Source: Aphrocallistes beatrix
Lineage: Eukaryota > Porifera > Hexactinellida > Sceptrulophora > Aphrocallistidae
Assembly (NCBI GenBank): GCA_963281255.1
Contig: OY725488.1
Coordinates: forward strand, 1,488,001-1,552,000
Length of the DNA: 64,000 nt
Direction of reading: 5' to 3'
The notes under the pieces were generated by a model. That model did no database searches. It saw only the letters and a program-made list of their open reading frames with translations, and was not told where the DNA came from. A program made the position numbers and the translations under genes. Shown here in pieces: positions 43,465 through 54,114 of this stretch. Numbering within the stretch: the stretch's first letter is position 1; every line of letters begins with the position of its first letter.

Positions 43465-44709
43465 TTACTGGTTTGGTTTTCGTACCTTTTTCTTTGTGAA
43501 GAAACAGCCACAGCAACGCCTGCTCTCGACAATGGGTGGGGTTTCCGGCCGTGTTTGATATCTCTCACTGTTCAAGGCATTATTCGGGTGCGAAAGCTTG
43601 GTTTCTTTCTCGGCAACTCCGGGCTGGTTGGGGTTGGGGTTGGGGTTAGGGTAGATCTCCCCGTCCGGGGTCTTGCGGGCATCGTGTGTGGTGCTTGGCT
43701 TGGAAGAGAGCTCGTTCAGAATCTTCCCTATGGGCGTGAGGTGCTCCTTGCCAGTCCAGTCGAAATGATTGTCCCATTCATACTTCCGCTTTTTAAATAA
43801 ACCAATAAACATTTCTCGCAGATACTTATAATCGGGTTCTTGATAGAAGTCAAGTCTTCGCACATACTCCAGGTATTTGGCGAACTCTTCCGGGTGGTTC
43901 TGGCACAGGAGCTCGATGGGAGTGTTCCGCTTCGTCTCTCCTATCTTCTGATAGCGCTCCCTCAGCGTGTCTGCCTTCAGGCCTTGCCAGGGCAAGCTTC
44001 CGCGCAGGAAGTACATGAACATGTGTCCGAGCGCCTCCAGGTCGTCTCTCCGGCTTTGCTCCCGCCCTAGATGCGTGTTGGTGCTCATGTAGCGGGCGGT
44101 GCCGGTGAGGCTCTTGTTCTCTCGGTAAGGAATGTGTTTTCCAGTTGCGTTCTCTCGGTACTCCTTCGCGAGGCCGAAGTCTATGATGTAGAGGATGTGT
44201 GCCTTGGAAGTGTTGGGACGCCCGATGAGGAAGTTCTCAGGCTTGATGTCTCTGAAGATGAGAGACTTGGAGTGCACGTATTGAAGGCGGTCTATCAGCT
44301 GGAGTGCAATACTCGCTACTGTCTTGACAGAGAACTTTCTCCCACAAATCTCGAACAAGTCCTCCATACTAGGCCCCAGGAGCTCGAGGACCAGCGCGTT
44401 GTAGCGTCCGCAAGGTCCGTAGTAGAAGATGTGCGGCACTCCCTCCCCGTCGCCCAAGCTCTTGTAGAATTTGTTCTCCAGGTAGAGCTGTGGGGTGCGG
44501 CAGCGAGCTGACTCTAGTTTGATAGCGGTGTGCTCGTTGGTCTGAAGGTTCTGTCCTAATCGTAATTCCCCGAAATTCCCACTGCCAATCTTCTTCCCTA
44601 CTTTGTAGTTGGGGGCGCTAGAGGGGGTCAAGTGATTCAGGTCCGTCTCTGAAGCTTTCAGAGTTTCTTTGCTTGGTTCGGTGGACCGTATCCTGTTGTC
44701 TGTGCTCAT
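43465..44709 (-). CDS. CSNK1G: Casein kinase 1 gamma
   Basis: 414 codons, single exon. CK1 kinase domain with glycine loop GSGNFGEL (42-49), AIKLES (K64), [11 protein letters not shown] (catalytic R153-D154), IDFGLAKEY (DFG 177-179) and [19 protein letters not shown], all CK1-specific. The gamma subtype is shown by [10 protein letters not shown], the insert [17 protein letters not shown] and the C-terminal [15 protein letters not shown]: adjacent cysteines plus a lysine cluster form the palmitoylation and membrane site known from CK1 gamma. This kinase phosphorylates LRP6 at the plasma membrane in Wnt signalling (family knowledge). The tail before the cysteines contains a short [11 protein letters not shown] repeat. 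The N-terminal 34 residues are Ser/Thr-rich. Confidence 0.95.
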   Translation of the reverse strand: MSTDNRIRSTEPSKETLKASETDLNHLTPSSAPNYKVGKKIGSGNFGELRLGQNLQTNEHTAIKLESARCRTPQLYLENKFYKSLGDGEGVPHIFYYGPCGRYNALVLELLGPSMEDLFEICGRKFSVKTVASIALQLIDRLQYVHSKSLIFRDIKPENFLIGRPNTSKAHILYIIDFGLAKEYRENATGKHIPYRENKSLTGTARYMSTNTHLGREQSRRDDLEALGHMFMYFLRGSLPWQGLKADTLRERYQKIGETKRNTPIELLCQNHPEEFAKYLEYVRRLDFYQEPDYKYLREMFIGLFKKRKYEWDNHFDWTGKEHLTPIGKILNELSSKPSTTHDARKTPDGEIYPNPNPNPNQPGVAEKETKLSHPNNALNSERYQTRPETPPIVESRRCCGCFFTKKKVRKPNQ

Positions 44710-46425
44710 CAGATTGTGCTCTAGATTACAAGAGATTCTTATTTTTAAAACTGGGAATCTATTCGTTCGAGTCTCTTATACTTTTAGTGTGATTATGAGA
44801 TCTCAATTCGAATGAGTGCAGCCAAATAAATGAGGCTTCGAAACTTGTTAAAATCGGATAAAACAACTGAGAAGCAATACATTATGAGGACAGTTCATGG
44901 CGATAACTAACTAAGATAATCAGATTGTTTCTGAAGAAATATTGAAACTAAACATGAACACAGTAAAATGGATAATCGTGGAATCAATGTATGTATCTCC
45001 TGAATCCTCTCTCTTGTCCAGAACTCGTATTTTATGTGAAGCAACACAACATACTAAAAGACACGAAATCTGTTCTCATAATTTACTCTCCACTAAATTG
45101 AGGTTCATAACCGCATACAAAGTTTGCGGCTACTAACACATGTGAAGTGATTTCTTTGTCAAATCGCATCAGCTTCAGCTGGAATAATAATAGTATAGGC
45201 AGAAAGTAAAGTGATAAAATATTATTAGTGCTTCAAATCTTAGTAAAGGAAAAAGAGAAGTCCTTACAGGTAAACACTTTTAATGAAGTTCTTTGATAAT
45301 TTTGTAATTCTCCTCACGTGTGCTGTCGTTAATCTCGGATGATCAAATTAGAAAAAATATTTCAAGAAAATAAATCCTCCGTGTTTCTCATAGAAATGAG
45401 CAATTACGCATATTTGAGAGTGAACTCAAATATTTCGTAAACATAAGTAATTACGTATACATGCAAGAATCGTTGAAGATTGAATGATCCAACGCATTAA
45501 ATACGTGCATATAGATATATGTATGGCGTAACTTGAGAATAATTGTAGCGTATACTTTCATGTAATATTCGGAATTCAACAGTGATTATGTTGTAGCAAT
45601 GCTGCCATGAAAATGTAATGGCTTTAAACCATGGTTCGGGCTAGAATCAGTTAATCCAGCAGGATATTTTGAGAATCGGGAATGTTTGGGATATAAGTTA
45701 ATAACTAGGCCTAAATCTTTCCTCGAAAGTCCTGGGAGTTACTAAATGAGTCGTTCCTCAGAGAATATCTTCATAAATTTAGAAATGGCATGTTCAAGGA
45801 GATACAAGTAATGGAGGGGGTCAGCTGTCCCTGCTAGCAGAGGAAGTTTATGTCTAAAAATTAGCAACCAATATCGTAGATTTTAAATACATTATTTGAA
45901 CCTAACCAACTGAGCTCGGAATGAGCGTAACTAGAGCCATTTTAAGGGTACATGCCCACACTGAATCGATCAACCTATAATACTACAATTCATAGGACGC
46001 CCCACCCTGCTAAGTAAATCCCCACCCAACGATCAGAACATATTTGCGCCGATGAATCGAGGTAATTCCCTCTTCAAAGTATGCTGGCCCCCCGCCCATG
46101 TTCCCGCGAGCCGGCGCTACCTCTGTCTGACAGTGCAGCAATCAATATTTGTTATTAGCAAATTCGAACTAGGGCTAACCAGGGGGTAATTACTCGATAT
46201 GTCCCGACCAAGTTTGAAAAATGAAATGTAAAATCTAAAGTTACCTTGCATAAATGGTTTTGTCTAAAAAACACTTCCAAAGAAAACATCCATCAAGGGA
46301 TTGTCTCTATTATCTTCAAATCATAGCTAATTATCCGAAATATTTTAACAATTGCATTGCACCAAGTCAAATGAAACTTCTTTCCTTTCCCATCTTTGGA
46401 CAGTACGGCCCAGCACTGGGCTGTG
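44710..46425. other. Intergenic, no gene recognised
   Basis: Only short frames. AT-rich until about 46000-46140, then a slightly GC-richer stretch without recognisable motifs, leading into the hAT-like element. Confidence 0.5.
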
Positions 46426-46889
46426 CAGTGGCGGATTAACCACTGAAGAGGCCCCTAGGCACTAATACCTTATCTACTAACTACAGTCAGGGTCGCTTAT
46501 TGTGAACCCCCAGGGGACCAAATAGTCTGTTCATAATAGAGATACTTCATATTAAGCGAACTTGATTCAATACAAATCCTATCTAAAGAATGAAATTGGG
46601 ACCAGGAGGTTAGTTCATAATAAACGAATATTCATATTAAGCGACCCTGACTGTATACCTAAACGCTTCATGTTGACAGACCGCAAAACCCCCGAAAAAA
46701 CCAATGTAACATTTCATATACGGATTCAGACGTATAGTAAGCATACTTATTGTATTGCGGTTAAATGTACACTTTTTAAAGGTATAAGCTTATCACTTGT
46801 GGAATAAAGTCATAAAACATTTCTTGTTCTATTGACTGGGGTGGGGGCCTAGGCAGTGCCTACTTTCCCTATTGGGTAATCCGCCACTG
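46426..46889. mobile_element. hAT-like non-autonomous element with a nested TA-MITE
   Basis: Ends cagtggcggattaacc and ggtaatccgccactg are typical hAT termini. The flanks gggctgtg (46418-46425) and gggctgta (46890-46897) match at 7 of 8, the expected 8-bp duplication. Inside it, 46484-46653 is a complete copy of the TA-flanked MITE, so the hAT element is older. Confidence 0.8.
46484..46653. mobile_element. TA-flanked MITE, copy 3, inverted, nested in a hAT-like element
   Basis: TIRs cagtcagggtcgcttatt and attaagcgaccctgactg are flanked by TA (46482-46483, 46654-46655). The interior is the reverse complement of copies at 3913 and 9293 (ggttcacaataagcga versus tcgcttattgtgaacc). Confidence 0.88.
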
Positions 46890-47080
46890 GGGCTGTAGTG
46901 ACCACTGACCAGGTACGAAGCACCGCCAATAAATGTACGACACCTATGCACATGATAATTAATAGAGAATTATTTTACCTACACTGCAACACAAGCTAAT
47001 GTGCTCAGAAGAATCAATTTACATGTACACTCTATTTACAAAGCTTGAACAAATAAAGATTACAATAAAAGTGATGTGAA

Positions 47081-50011
47081 TTAATGAAAATGAGCTAATT
47101 CTGCGTTTGTTAATAAATCGATTTGAGCAGGAGTGAGGAAATCGATGAAGTAATGTTTGAACCTCCGAGAATTAGTCTGTCGATACGATTCACTAGCACA
47201 GATAACTTTGAGATAAGGTAAGTAATCTTCTCCAAAGTTTCTTGTTGAAAATTGTCCTCTCTCGTCAAGGATACTATCAGCTATTTTAAATAAAGAACTC
47301 TTCCATTCCTTTTTCTTGTCAATTTGTAATTCTTGAGACAGGATAGAATCCCAAAAACTTTTGTTTAGAACATCAGAGAAAGTTTTCGAGTCGATCTGCT
47401 GAGTTACACAATCAGACGCTGCGCTCATAATGTCTTCACATAGAAATTGATCGAACAGAGAAGATTCATCTGGACTAGAATCAGGAGAGAATCCATCTCC
47501 AAACCTAGCGCTACTAAAAGGAGATCTAGGGAAATTTGAGAAAACTTGATTCTTACACAGTTCTAGAATTGATAAAGTATCTCTTGCAATGCACTGCCTG
47601 CGTAGGTATTTGTATGTACGCAGATCTGACTGTTTACTGGGACCTTCACAACCAGACAGGCGTGCTGGTATGTAGGTCTTGAGCAGCAAATGTATGTTAA
47701 ATAAGAATCCAGTATTACTGAAATTAAAAGAACCTAGAAAATTCATGAAGTCTTCCTTCCTTTTCTTCTTTTTCCTTTTAGTGTTATTCCTACGCAATCG
47801 CGGAGTCAACCAGAATTGTAGGAGGAGAGTAAGCTGCCTCAGGTCAGGCCAGTAATAGCTCGCCATCTCAAGTGCGAGCTGGTGCGGAATGTCTAAATCG
47901 TGAACGAGCAGAATAATGCGAATGAAAAGAGACGTCATTGAAAGGGAATTGGGGGGAAATAAGATGTAGTTGGTGAATATATCTGGGAGGATGTCGAAAT
48001 CATTAGTTTCATTAGCTGTGAGGAAAATAGGCAATTTAGTTTCCCGAGCAATTTGCTGAAAAGCTGACCAGAATCCTCTGTCCGATTCGAACATAATGTC
48101 TACTTCATCCAACAAGATGACAGAGTTATCTGTCAATGTCATCTCTGACTTGCCACCCTCGACTTCTCTATTTATATCTTTTGGCTTGAGACCAAGAGGC
48201 ATACATTTCCGATATCCATCTACAGCTCTCTTCTCCGAACATTTCTTCTTGGAATTATTCGTATTGGTAGAATGTTTCAGGTTTTTCTTGCGTTTAGAAC
48301 CACTCACTCTAAATGACTGGGTGGCCTCGTACAAAATAAGTTGAAGGTCCCTACTGGACCGATTCATGATAGTATTTATCTCCAACACCTTCAGTCCCAT
48401 TTCTCGCGCGAGGACATAAACAGCTGCAGTCTTCCCTGCAGCCACGCCTCCCAGCACCAGCATGGTGCCAGCAAGAGAGGTGTTTGCGCTCCATTGACTG
48501 CTGTCTGAAGTGTCCTCATCAAACACTCTCTGTCTATTCAGGAAGACCTCGAAATCGTCATCTTCTGAGCTTTGCGCTTGTCTAGGCGTGCCATTACAAG
48601 ACTCACTGCCACTCTCCACTGCTCTCTCGCTCACTCTCTCCTTCCAGTTCTTGAGGAAAGTCTTCATGGCGCTGACAGCTGATGAGTCCGATAGGAGGAG
48701 ACTGGTGCAGTGGGGGAGGTACTTCTCAGTCCAGAGCACCGCTTCCTGGGGACTAGGGATGGATTGGGAGACAGAGTCTACGATGAGGCATCCAGTAACA
48801 CATAAGTCATCGGGCGAGGTGGAGGAAGACTGGTTCCTTCTGCGCTTGGATCTGAAAGAGAGCGTTGCGTCCGTATCTCTTTGTCTCGTCCTCTTCTTGC
48901 TGTCCGCACTACTAACAACCTCGTCCTCCTCGGAATGGCTACACGTGAGTGAGCGGTAATGAGAGTAGAGCTCCATCACAGGAAGTCCAGGAAACATCTC
49001 TACTAGCTCGGATACCCTGCCATCCCGTTCTCTCCTTGAAATGTCAACTTGGATGAGTTGAGATAAGGAACTGAAGGGATCATCCCCTTCTGAAGTGATA
49101 CTTAAAAAATCACAACTTACACCTCCCATCTCTAAAGCAGAGTCAACAGAGACAGGAGAGTTATCGAGAAAGGGGAGCGGTCGCATAGGGGCTCGAGGGG
49201 GTGCAGATATTTGCCTGACGTGTTGAAGGGGTGTCCAGAGGTGAGTCTCGTCTGGAGGAGAGGGACCCTGTTGAGAACTTGGCGCAGGCACAGTTCTAGA
49301 ATTCACAAGAGGCTCTGTAGCGAACTTATAGAATGCTTCATATTTCTCATTCTCAATCTCTCTATTTCTCTTCTCTTCCAATTCCTTCTTTCTTTCCTCT
49401 TCCTGCTTCTGCTCCTTCAGCTTTTTCTTCTCAGAGGTGCAGAGGAAGATAGAGGCTACGCCCTTCTTGTGGCTCCTCGCTCCTGTGGGCTCTGTTTTCG
49501 GGGGAGGCTTGGAGCGGGATGGAGATAGGATGTCTGTCATCTGAATGGATGCTTTGATGGCAGCCTTCCTCCTCTCTCTACTCCCAGGTTCTGCTCCTCC
49601 AACCTCGCTCTTCGAAGAAGGAGGACCGGTGAATATTCCAGAGAGTGTGGTCTGTAACTGTCTTTTTGAATGTTCACAATGTTCATTAGCATCAATCTCC
49701 AAACTCTCACAATTCTCGGTTGCATTTTCTACCAAGAGAATGGATTGGTCTCGTTCCGTATCTTCTAGAGACTGATCTCCGGGGAGCAGTATAACACTGT
49801 CCTCTGGATCTCCTCTGTCAGCATCAAGCTGCGAGGAGGCAGTAGTTCTCTTTCCAGGCGGAGAGTGGTCTTGTATAGATAACGCCTCGAGGCTCTCGAA
49901 AGAGTCTTGCGTCAGGAGGATTGGGGACGTGACAAGAGGACACTGGAATGAGGCGGTTATGCTAGTTCGTGGAGAGTTGAAGAATGAAGTGATGAGGGAA
50001 TTATTGTTCAT
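47081..50011 (-). CDS. ATAD5: ATAD5/Elg1-like PCNA-unloading AAA+ ATPase
   Basis: 976 codons, intronless. Residues 1-440 are disordered, acidic and serine-rich, with a charged helix (KKKLKEQKQEEERKKELEEK). Near the N-terminus SLITSFFNS resembles a PIP-box-like hydrophobic pair. ATEKYLP-type VLWTEKYLPH starts the AAA+ region. Walker A is LGGVAAGKTAAVY (G521-T528 core) and Walker B is NSVILLDEVDIMF (D635, E636); the sensor-1 region is IFLTANETND. A basic insert (KRKKNLKHSTNTNNSKKKC) sits between Walker A and B. ATAD5 replaces RFC1 in an RFC-like complex and unloads PCNA after replication; it also recruits USP1-UAF1. Human ATAD5 is almost twice as long, so the disordered N-terminus is shorter here. 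A chromosome-transmission CTF18-like identity is less likely because of the LWTEKY and insert pattern. Confidence 0.82.
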   Translation of the reverse strand: MNNNSLITSFFNSPRTSITASFQCPLVTSPILLTQDSFESLEALSIQDHSPPGKRTTASSQLDADRGDPEDSVILLPGDQSLEDTERDQSILLVENATENCESLEIDANEHCEHSKRQLQTTLSGIFTGPPSSKSEVGGAEPGSRERRKAAIKASIQMTDILSPSRSKPPPKTEPTGARSHKKGVASIFLCTSEKKKLKEQKQEEERKKELEEKRNREIENEKYEAFYKFATEPLVNSRTVPAPSSQQGPSPPDETHLWTPLQHVRQISAPPRAPMRPLPFLDNSPVSVDSALEMGGVSCDFLSITSEGDDPFSSLSQLIQVDISRRERDGRVSELVEMFPGLPVMELYSHYRSLTCSHSEEDEVVSSADSKKRTRQRDTDATLSFRSKRRRNQSSSTSPDDLCVTGCLIVDSVSQSIPSPQEAVLWTEKYLPHCTSLLLSDSSAVSAMKTFLKNWKERVSERAVESGSESCNGTPRQAQSSEDDDFEVFLNRQRVFDEDTSDSSQWSANTSLAGTMLVLGGVAAGKTAAVYVLAREMGLKVLEINTIMNRSSRDLQLILYEATQSFRVSGSKRKKNLKHSTNTNNSKKKCSEKRAVDGYRKCMPLGLKPKDINREVEGGKSEMTLTDNSVILLDEVDIMFESDRGFWSAFQQIARETKLPIFLTANETNDFDILPDIFTNYILFPPNSLSMTSLFIRIILLVHDLDIPHQLALEMASYYWPDLRQLTLLLQFWLTPRLRRNNTKRKKKKRKEDFMNFLGSFNFSNTGFLFNIHLLLKTYIPARLSGCEGPSKQSDLRTYKYLRRQCIARDTLSILELCKNQVFSNFPRSPFSSARFGDGFSPDSSPDESSLFDQFLCEDIMSAASDCVTQQIDSKTFSDVLNKSFWDSILSQELQIDKKKEWKSSLFKIADSILDERGQFSTRNFGEDYLPYLKVICASESYRQTNSRRFKHYFIDFLTPAQIDLLTNAELAHFH

Positions 50012-51375
50012 CTAATGTCCTAATAGCATCAAACTTTATTATTTTGAATGAATTTCATATAGCGATAATTAGATGAAGTTCAGTATTCAACGATCAGACT
50101 AAAATGCAGGTAGTAAACTATCCCAGTCAGTCAATTGGTTGAGTAATGTCACGAAAAAATTGGTCTGGGGGCCATCTTTACAAGTCCAGAAGTGGTCCCC
50201 AAGTCAAAATTGGTTCACAAGCAATTTTGGGGTAGCATTTAATTCCCAACAATTTTACAAGACTCAAATGCTTACCATGAACTGGTCATTTAATAAAAAA
50301 ATATCTAAATTTTTAAAATTGGCCAGGTTAAGATGCAAAATAATATTCTTAAGTCTTCATTGGTAAGGGAATTATAAGGTTGGCGATAGCGGATAACTGA
50401 GACATAGCGTCTACCTTTTTTCTCCAATCTACGTGCAGAAATCAATAGAAGTAAAATTTATTTTGCAAATATTAACTAAAACCGAATAGTGTCGGAATAT
50501 ACCCTATTTCTAGCGAGTATCTGATTTGTAAGGTTTTCTTGTCTACAATAACTCGGAAATGGTTTGTTAATATTCTGAATGGAATCCAATGGTAATACGT
50601 ACATACAGGGGGGAAATTCAGTTATCCGAACCCCGCGGTAAAAAAACAGAGTACAGGTGACTCTACTTAATCGGGACACTTTAGTCGCGGGTATTTTGAC
50701 CCGATTAATACAGTAGAAATCACTTATCTGAACAATATTTTTTAAGTTATCCAAGTATTTCACTTATCCGAACCACTATTGGTCTCAACATGTTTGGATA
50801 ACTGACGTTCTAATTTATAAACAAAAATTACACAATTCAAATCAGTTAGAATTAGACTTCTGATCAGTTTGGACGTTTAGGGTAACCAAGATGTGTATAA
50901 TCAATCATAAGGATGGCAAGGTATGTACTAATGACTAAATATAATAGAGTCCATTATTAGCAATCGTTCTAATGATAATTATATTATAGTGTTCCGCAAC
51001 ATTAGGATACGAGAATGGCCGCCGTCCAAACACCTAACATTCTCCCTTTGAAGTCCTTACAAAACCGGTTCATCGGAACAATCATCACAACCATGCAGAA
51101 TTAAAAGTATGAGAAAAAAGAGATTTAGACGTCGTTTGAAATAAGATTAAATAAAAGTTGACGGAGATAAGAAAAACTAGCAAACCCTTTTAATTAAATA
51201 AAAATTTTAAAGGAAAATTTTCCAGAATGACTAATTCTTGAATAATGAATAAATTTATGAAGAAGTGAGATTCAATAATTACTCATTATTCTGGGATACT
51301 TGTAATAAATTAACCTACTTAAGAATGTATATAGATAATTTGCATCTAAAATTAGCTCCAATGAAATTTTTAGCA
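50012..51375. other. Intergenic with decayed repeats
   Basis: 50620-50800 carries degenerate ttatccgaacc and taatcgggac words like those of the Tigger-type MITEs, without clean ends. 51118-51260 (gacgtcgtttgaaataagat, aaaaactagcaaaccc) recurs inverted at 56950-57095. Confidence 0.5.
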
Positions 51376-52060
51376 TTATAAAGAGTCATCTTTAGAGTAT
51401 TTCTCCTGTAATAGATGAAAATGGGAGATAAATTTAATACCCAAACTTTCACTCCTCTCAGTGCTTGGTTTACTTAAGTGTTTAAGAAACTTCTTTAAAT
51501 CTTTCTCCACAATTTCACCATTCTCCACATAATCATGTTTATGGTTGATAAGTACCTTATATCTTTTGTATCTGATAGGCCATTTAAGTGAGTTATCCCA
51601 TTCACCTTTCATAATGTGAAAATATAAACCGACGTAATTTTCGATTTTATTACCATTGAACTTGTCCTCGAAACATATACAATCCTACATAGAATGGATC
51701 ACTGAATGTGTCTTTATTTTGTAAAATTTTATTACTCACTCCATTAATTTCCCATTCAAGATTTCCTGTAGCTCCCAAGCTTGAGATCATAGGAATTAAC
51801 GATTGAAATCTCTTTAAATGATCAATTTCTTTAACTGTTATGAGACACGCGTTCACACTAACACTACAGTATTCACACTTGACAGTTCTCATGGAACAAC
51901 ATGTCCTGTGTGTCTCCACCCCCCTTCTCTCCACTCTACCCACTTCTCCTCTCTCCTCTCTACATCCCAGAGGACACGCCACAGGAAATAACTCACACTC
52001 TTCTAGATGATGGAGTAGCTCACTCAGCTCATTTGTCCAATCACAGCCTTTGTTCCTCAA
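51376..52060 (-). pseudogene. TRAF-like zinc-finger/MATH protein, frameshifted and truncated
   Basis: In order on the minus strand: a TRAF-type zinc finger (CDWTNELSELLHHLEECELFP, split here as CDWTNELSELLHHL and CELFPVACPLGC; then VKCEYC), then a MATH/TRAF-C domain (GNLEWEINGVSNKIL, FSDPFYVG) that closes at 51650. The rest of MATH continues in another frame: ENYVGLYFHIMKGEWDNSL, LKWPI, through 51376. Reading across, a single-base shift near 51680 would restore the family order, so the copy is broken or the base is a sequence error. No RING or start region is visible. Related MATH fragments lie at 57480-57790 and 60080-60245. TRAFs are cytosolic adaptors of receptor signalling. Confidence 0.65.
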
Positions 52061-52267
52061 TGGACAATAAACCTAAATATTTATGTAGAAGAGTTGCATA
52101 AAAATAAGCTACAATTCTGATTTTAAATTTAAATTCACTCATTTATCGTTGACTGTTTCACGATTCAATTGAGCTATTTGTTTGTTTTCGGAAAACAAAT
52201 AGAACAGGCTACTTTGTATTTACCATCATTCTGATAAGAGCACGCATCTCTCAACACCTCTGCAGTA

Positions 52268-53037
52268 CAGGGTGGCTTTTAAGTTCTGTCCCAAGCTCCA
52301 TTAGGTATAAAATTCCTTAAACTCAAACAATCTTAGTTATTATGGTCTTAAGAGATTGTAATTCGAATATTCTCAATGATTTTATAAGATTTTTGAGTCT
52401 AAGAACTGGAACTGTGTTTTGTATGGTGAGTTTTGTGAAAAAAATATGTGTCCTGGCACGCAGTGAAAATCGAGAATCAGGGACCACTGCTTTTCAAATT
52501 ATCTCTCTAGAATCTTCAAATTTCAGAACAAATTAGCTCTCACATTTTCCTCAAATAATCTAAATTTGTAGAAATATAGAATGTTTAGATCAGTATGTAT
52601 TGAGAACCTTTTTGGAACAGAGTTTTGGTGATGTGAAAAAAAGTGCCATTTTGGGTGATTTTGCAAAATGTACCTAATTTGAAGTCGTGAAATAATAACT
52701 TTATCTCGTTTCTGATAATGAATTCAATGGATTTGTGAAATATTTCAATGGTGAATGAAAGGTATCTGGTGCTATCGTAATGGAACATCGATTATCGAGA
52801 CATTTTTTACAGAAGCAGTGGCCTTGATTCTCGATTTTCGCTGCGTGCCAGGACACATATTTTTTTCACAAAACTCACCATACAAAACACAGTTCCAGTT
52901 CTTAGACTCGAAAAATCTTATAAAATCATTGAGAATATTCGAATTACAATCTCTTAAGACCATAATAACTAAGATTGTTTGAGTTTAAGAAATTTTATAC
53001 CTAAAAAAGCTTGGGACATAACTTAAAAGCCACCCTG
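52268..53037. mobile_element. 770-bp element with ~245-bp TIRs and TA target (mariner-like)
   Basis: Ends cagggtggcttttaagtt and aacttaaaagccaccctg are flanked by TA. The inverted arms can be followed for about 245 bases (tatggtcttaagagattgta, gaactggaactgtgttttgt, gtgtcctggcacgcagcgaa-type words) with scattered mismatches. The ends resemble mariner TIRs. Open frames 52342-52536 and 52772-52963 are the two arms read in opposite directions, not genes. Confidence 0.8.
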
Positions 53038-53319
53038 TAGATACAGAGTATAAACTTCCCTTCTCCTTCCGTGTTAGTGATCGTAATACAAAAATGGGCC
53101 AGCCTATTTGAATATATCTTCTCTAATAATTATATAATGATTCAATATATTATACTTAGATATTTTTGCTTTTATAAGGATAATTTTAGCTGTTACATTG
53201 CTTCCATATAGGTTTCTAATGTCAGTTCTTGCTACGGCCATGATGGTGTGACCATAACAAGAACTGACAGATTTGGGGCCCACTTAAGGATTAAGGTTGC
53301 CCGCCACTGCTAGAGGCTA

Positions 53320-53590
53320 ACTTTCAACAGTAAACCTGTGGTTTTTAGGGTGTCGACTTAAAATATCGTGTTTTCGATCTTAGATTAATCTTTTTTACAA
53401 TAGATTCATAAAGTAAGCACATTTGAAATGGATCACGGAAAGTATCAATATTTGGCAACCATAGGCACTTCTGAATTTTTTGATATTCCCAAACACCCGC
53501 AAGGCGACTCTGAACACAAAATGTTTGCTGGCACGCGACGCAAGTGTGCGAAGCGCACTTACATATATGTATATACTCGGATTAAAATTG
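53320..53590. repeat. AT-rich unit plus GC-rich tail, degenerate copy
   Basis: gctaactttcaacagtaaac, ttaatcttttttacaatagattc, then caagtgtgcgaagcgcactt match the order of the repeat at 2755-2985, with divergence. Confidence 0.5.
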
Positions 53591-53809
53591 ATTTGCGACG
53601 AAATCAGTATTTTATTTTCCTGATTAACCAATCATTCGAAAATTTCAATCGTTTAATCGGGTATCATCCGATGAAAAACAACATTTTTCACTCAAAGATA
53701 TAAATGTTTTATCCTGAGTAGCCGAAGTGACAGCTCGAGTACCCGACGACTTTTGAATATAAGCAATCGTTTCCCATAGATTGTCCCGATTAAGCGGCTT
53801 CAAACGTAA

Positions 53810-54114
53810 AGTACACCCTCGCTAATCCGAACAGCTCGGAACAATGATCGAAAAAATCGTTCGGATTAGAGAATGTGTTACAACTATTTGTATTAGTGAC
53901 ATAACATCAATTCAATGGGAAATAACAATAATACATTTCTAATGTTAAAATACCCAGGTCATTATTTCCTTATGTTGCTTTCTAACGAGGTCTCTCAATC
54001 TTACTGGGAGATACAATATTATAAACGTCGATTTAAAATGTAGGGCGGAATGAAATTATATTTTTTGTGTTCGGATCCGAAGAGTGGAGTATTCGGATTA
54101 GCGAGCGTGTACTG
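53810..54114. mobile_element. Tigger-type MITE (gtacaccctcgctaatccga), left arm copy
   Basis: Ends gtacaccctcgctaatccga and tcggattagcgagcgtgtac form ~20-bp TIRs next to TA-like bases. The partner is at 62677-62925. The point where the two duplicated arms stop being nearly identical (about 54048 and 62745) falls inside this element. Confidence 0.6.

Noticed and set aside
52342-52963. Two mirrored ~63-codon frames starting MVLRDCNSNILND
   Set aside because: They are the two arms of one inverted repeat read in opposite directions.
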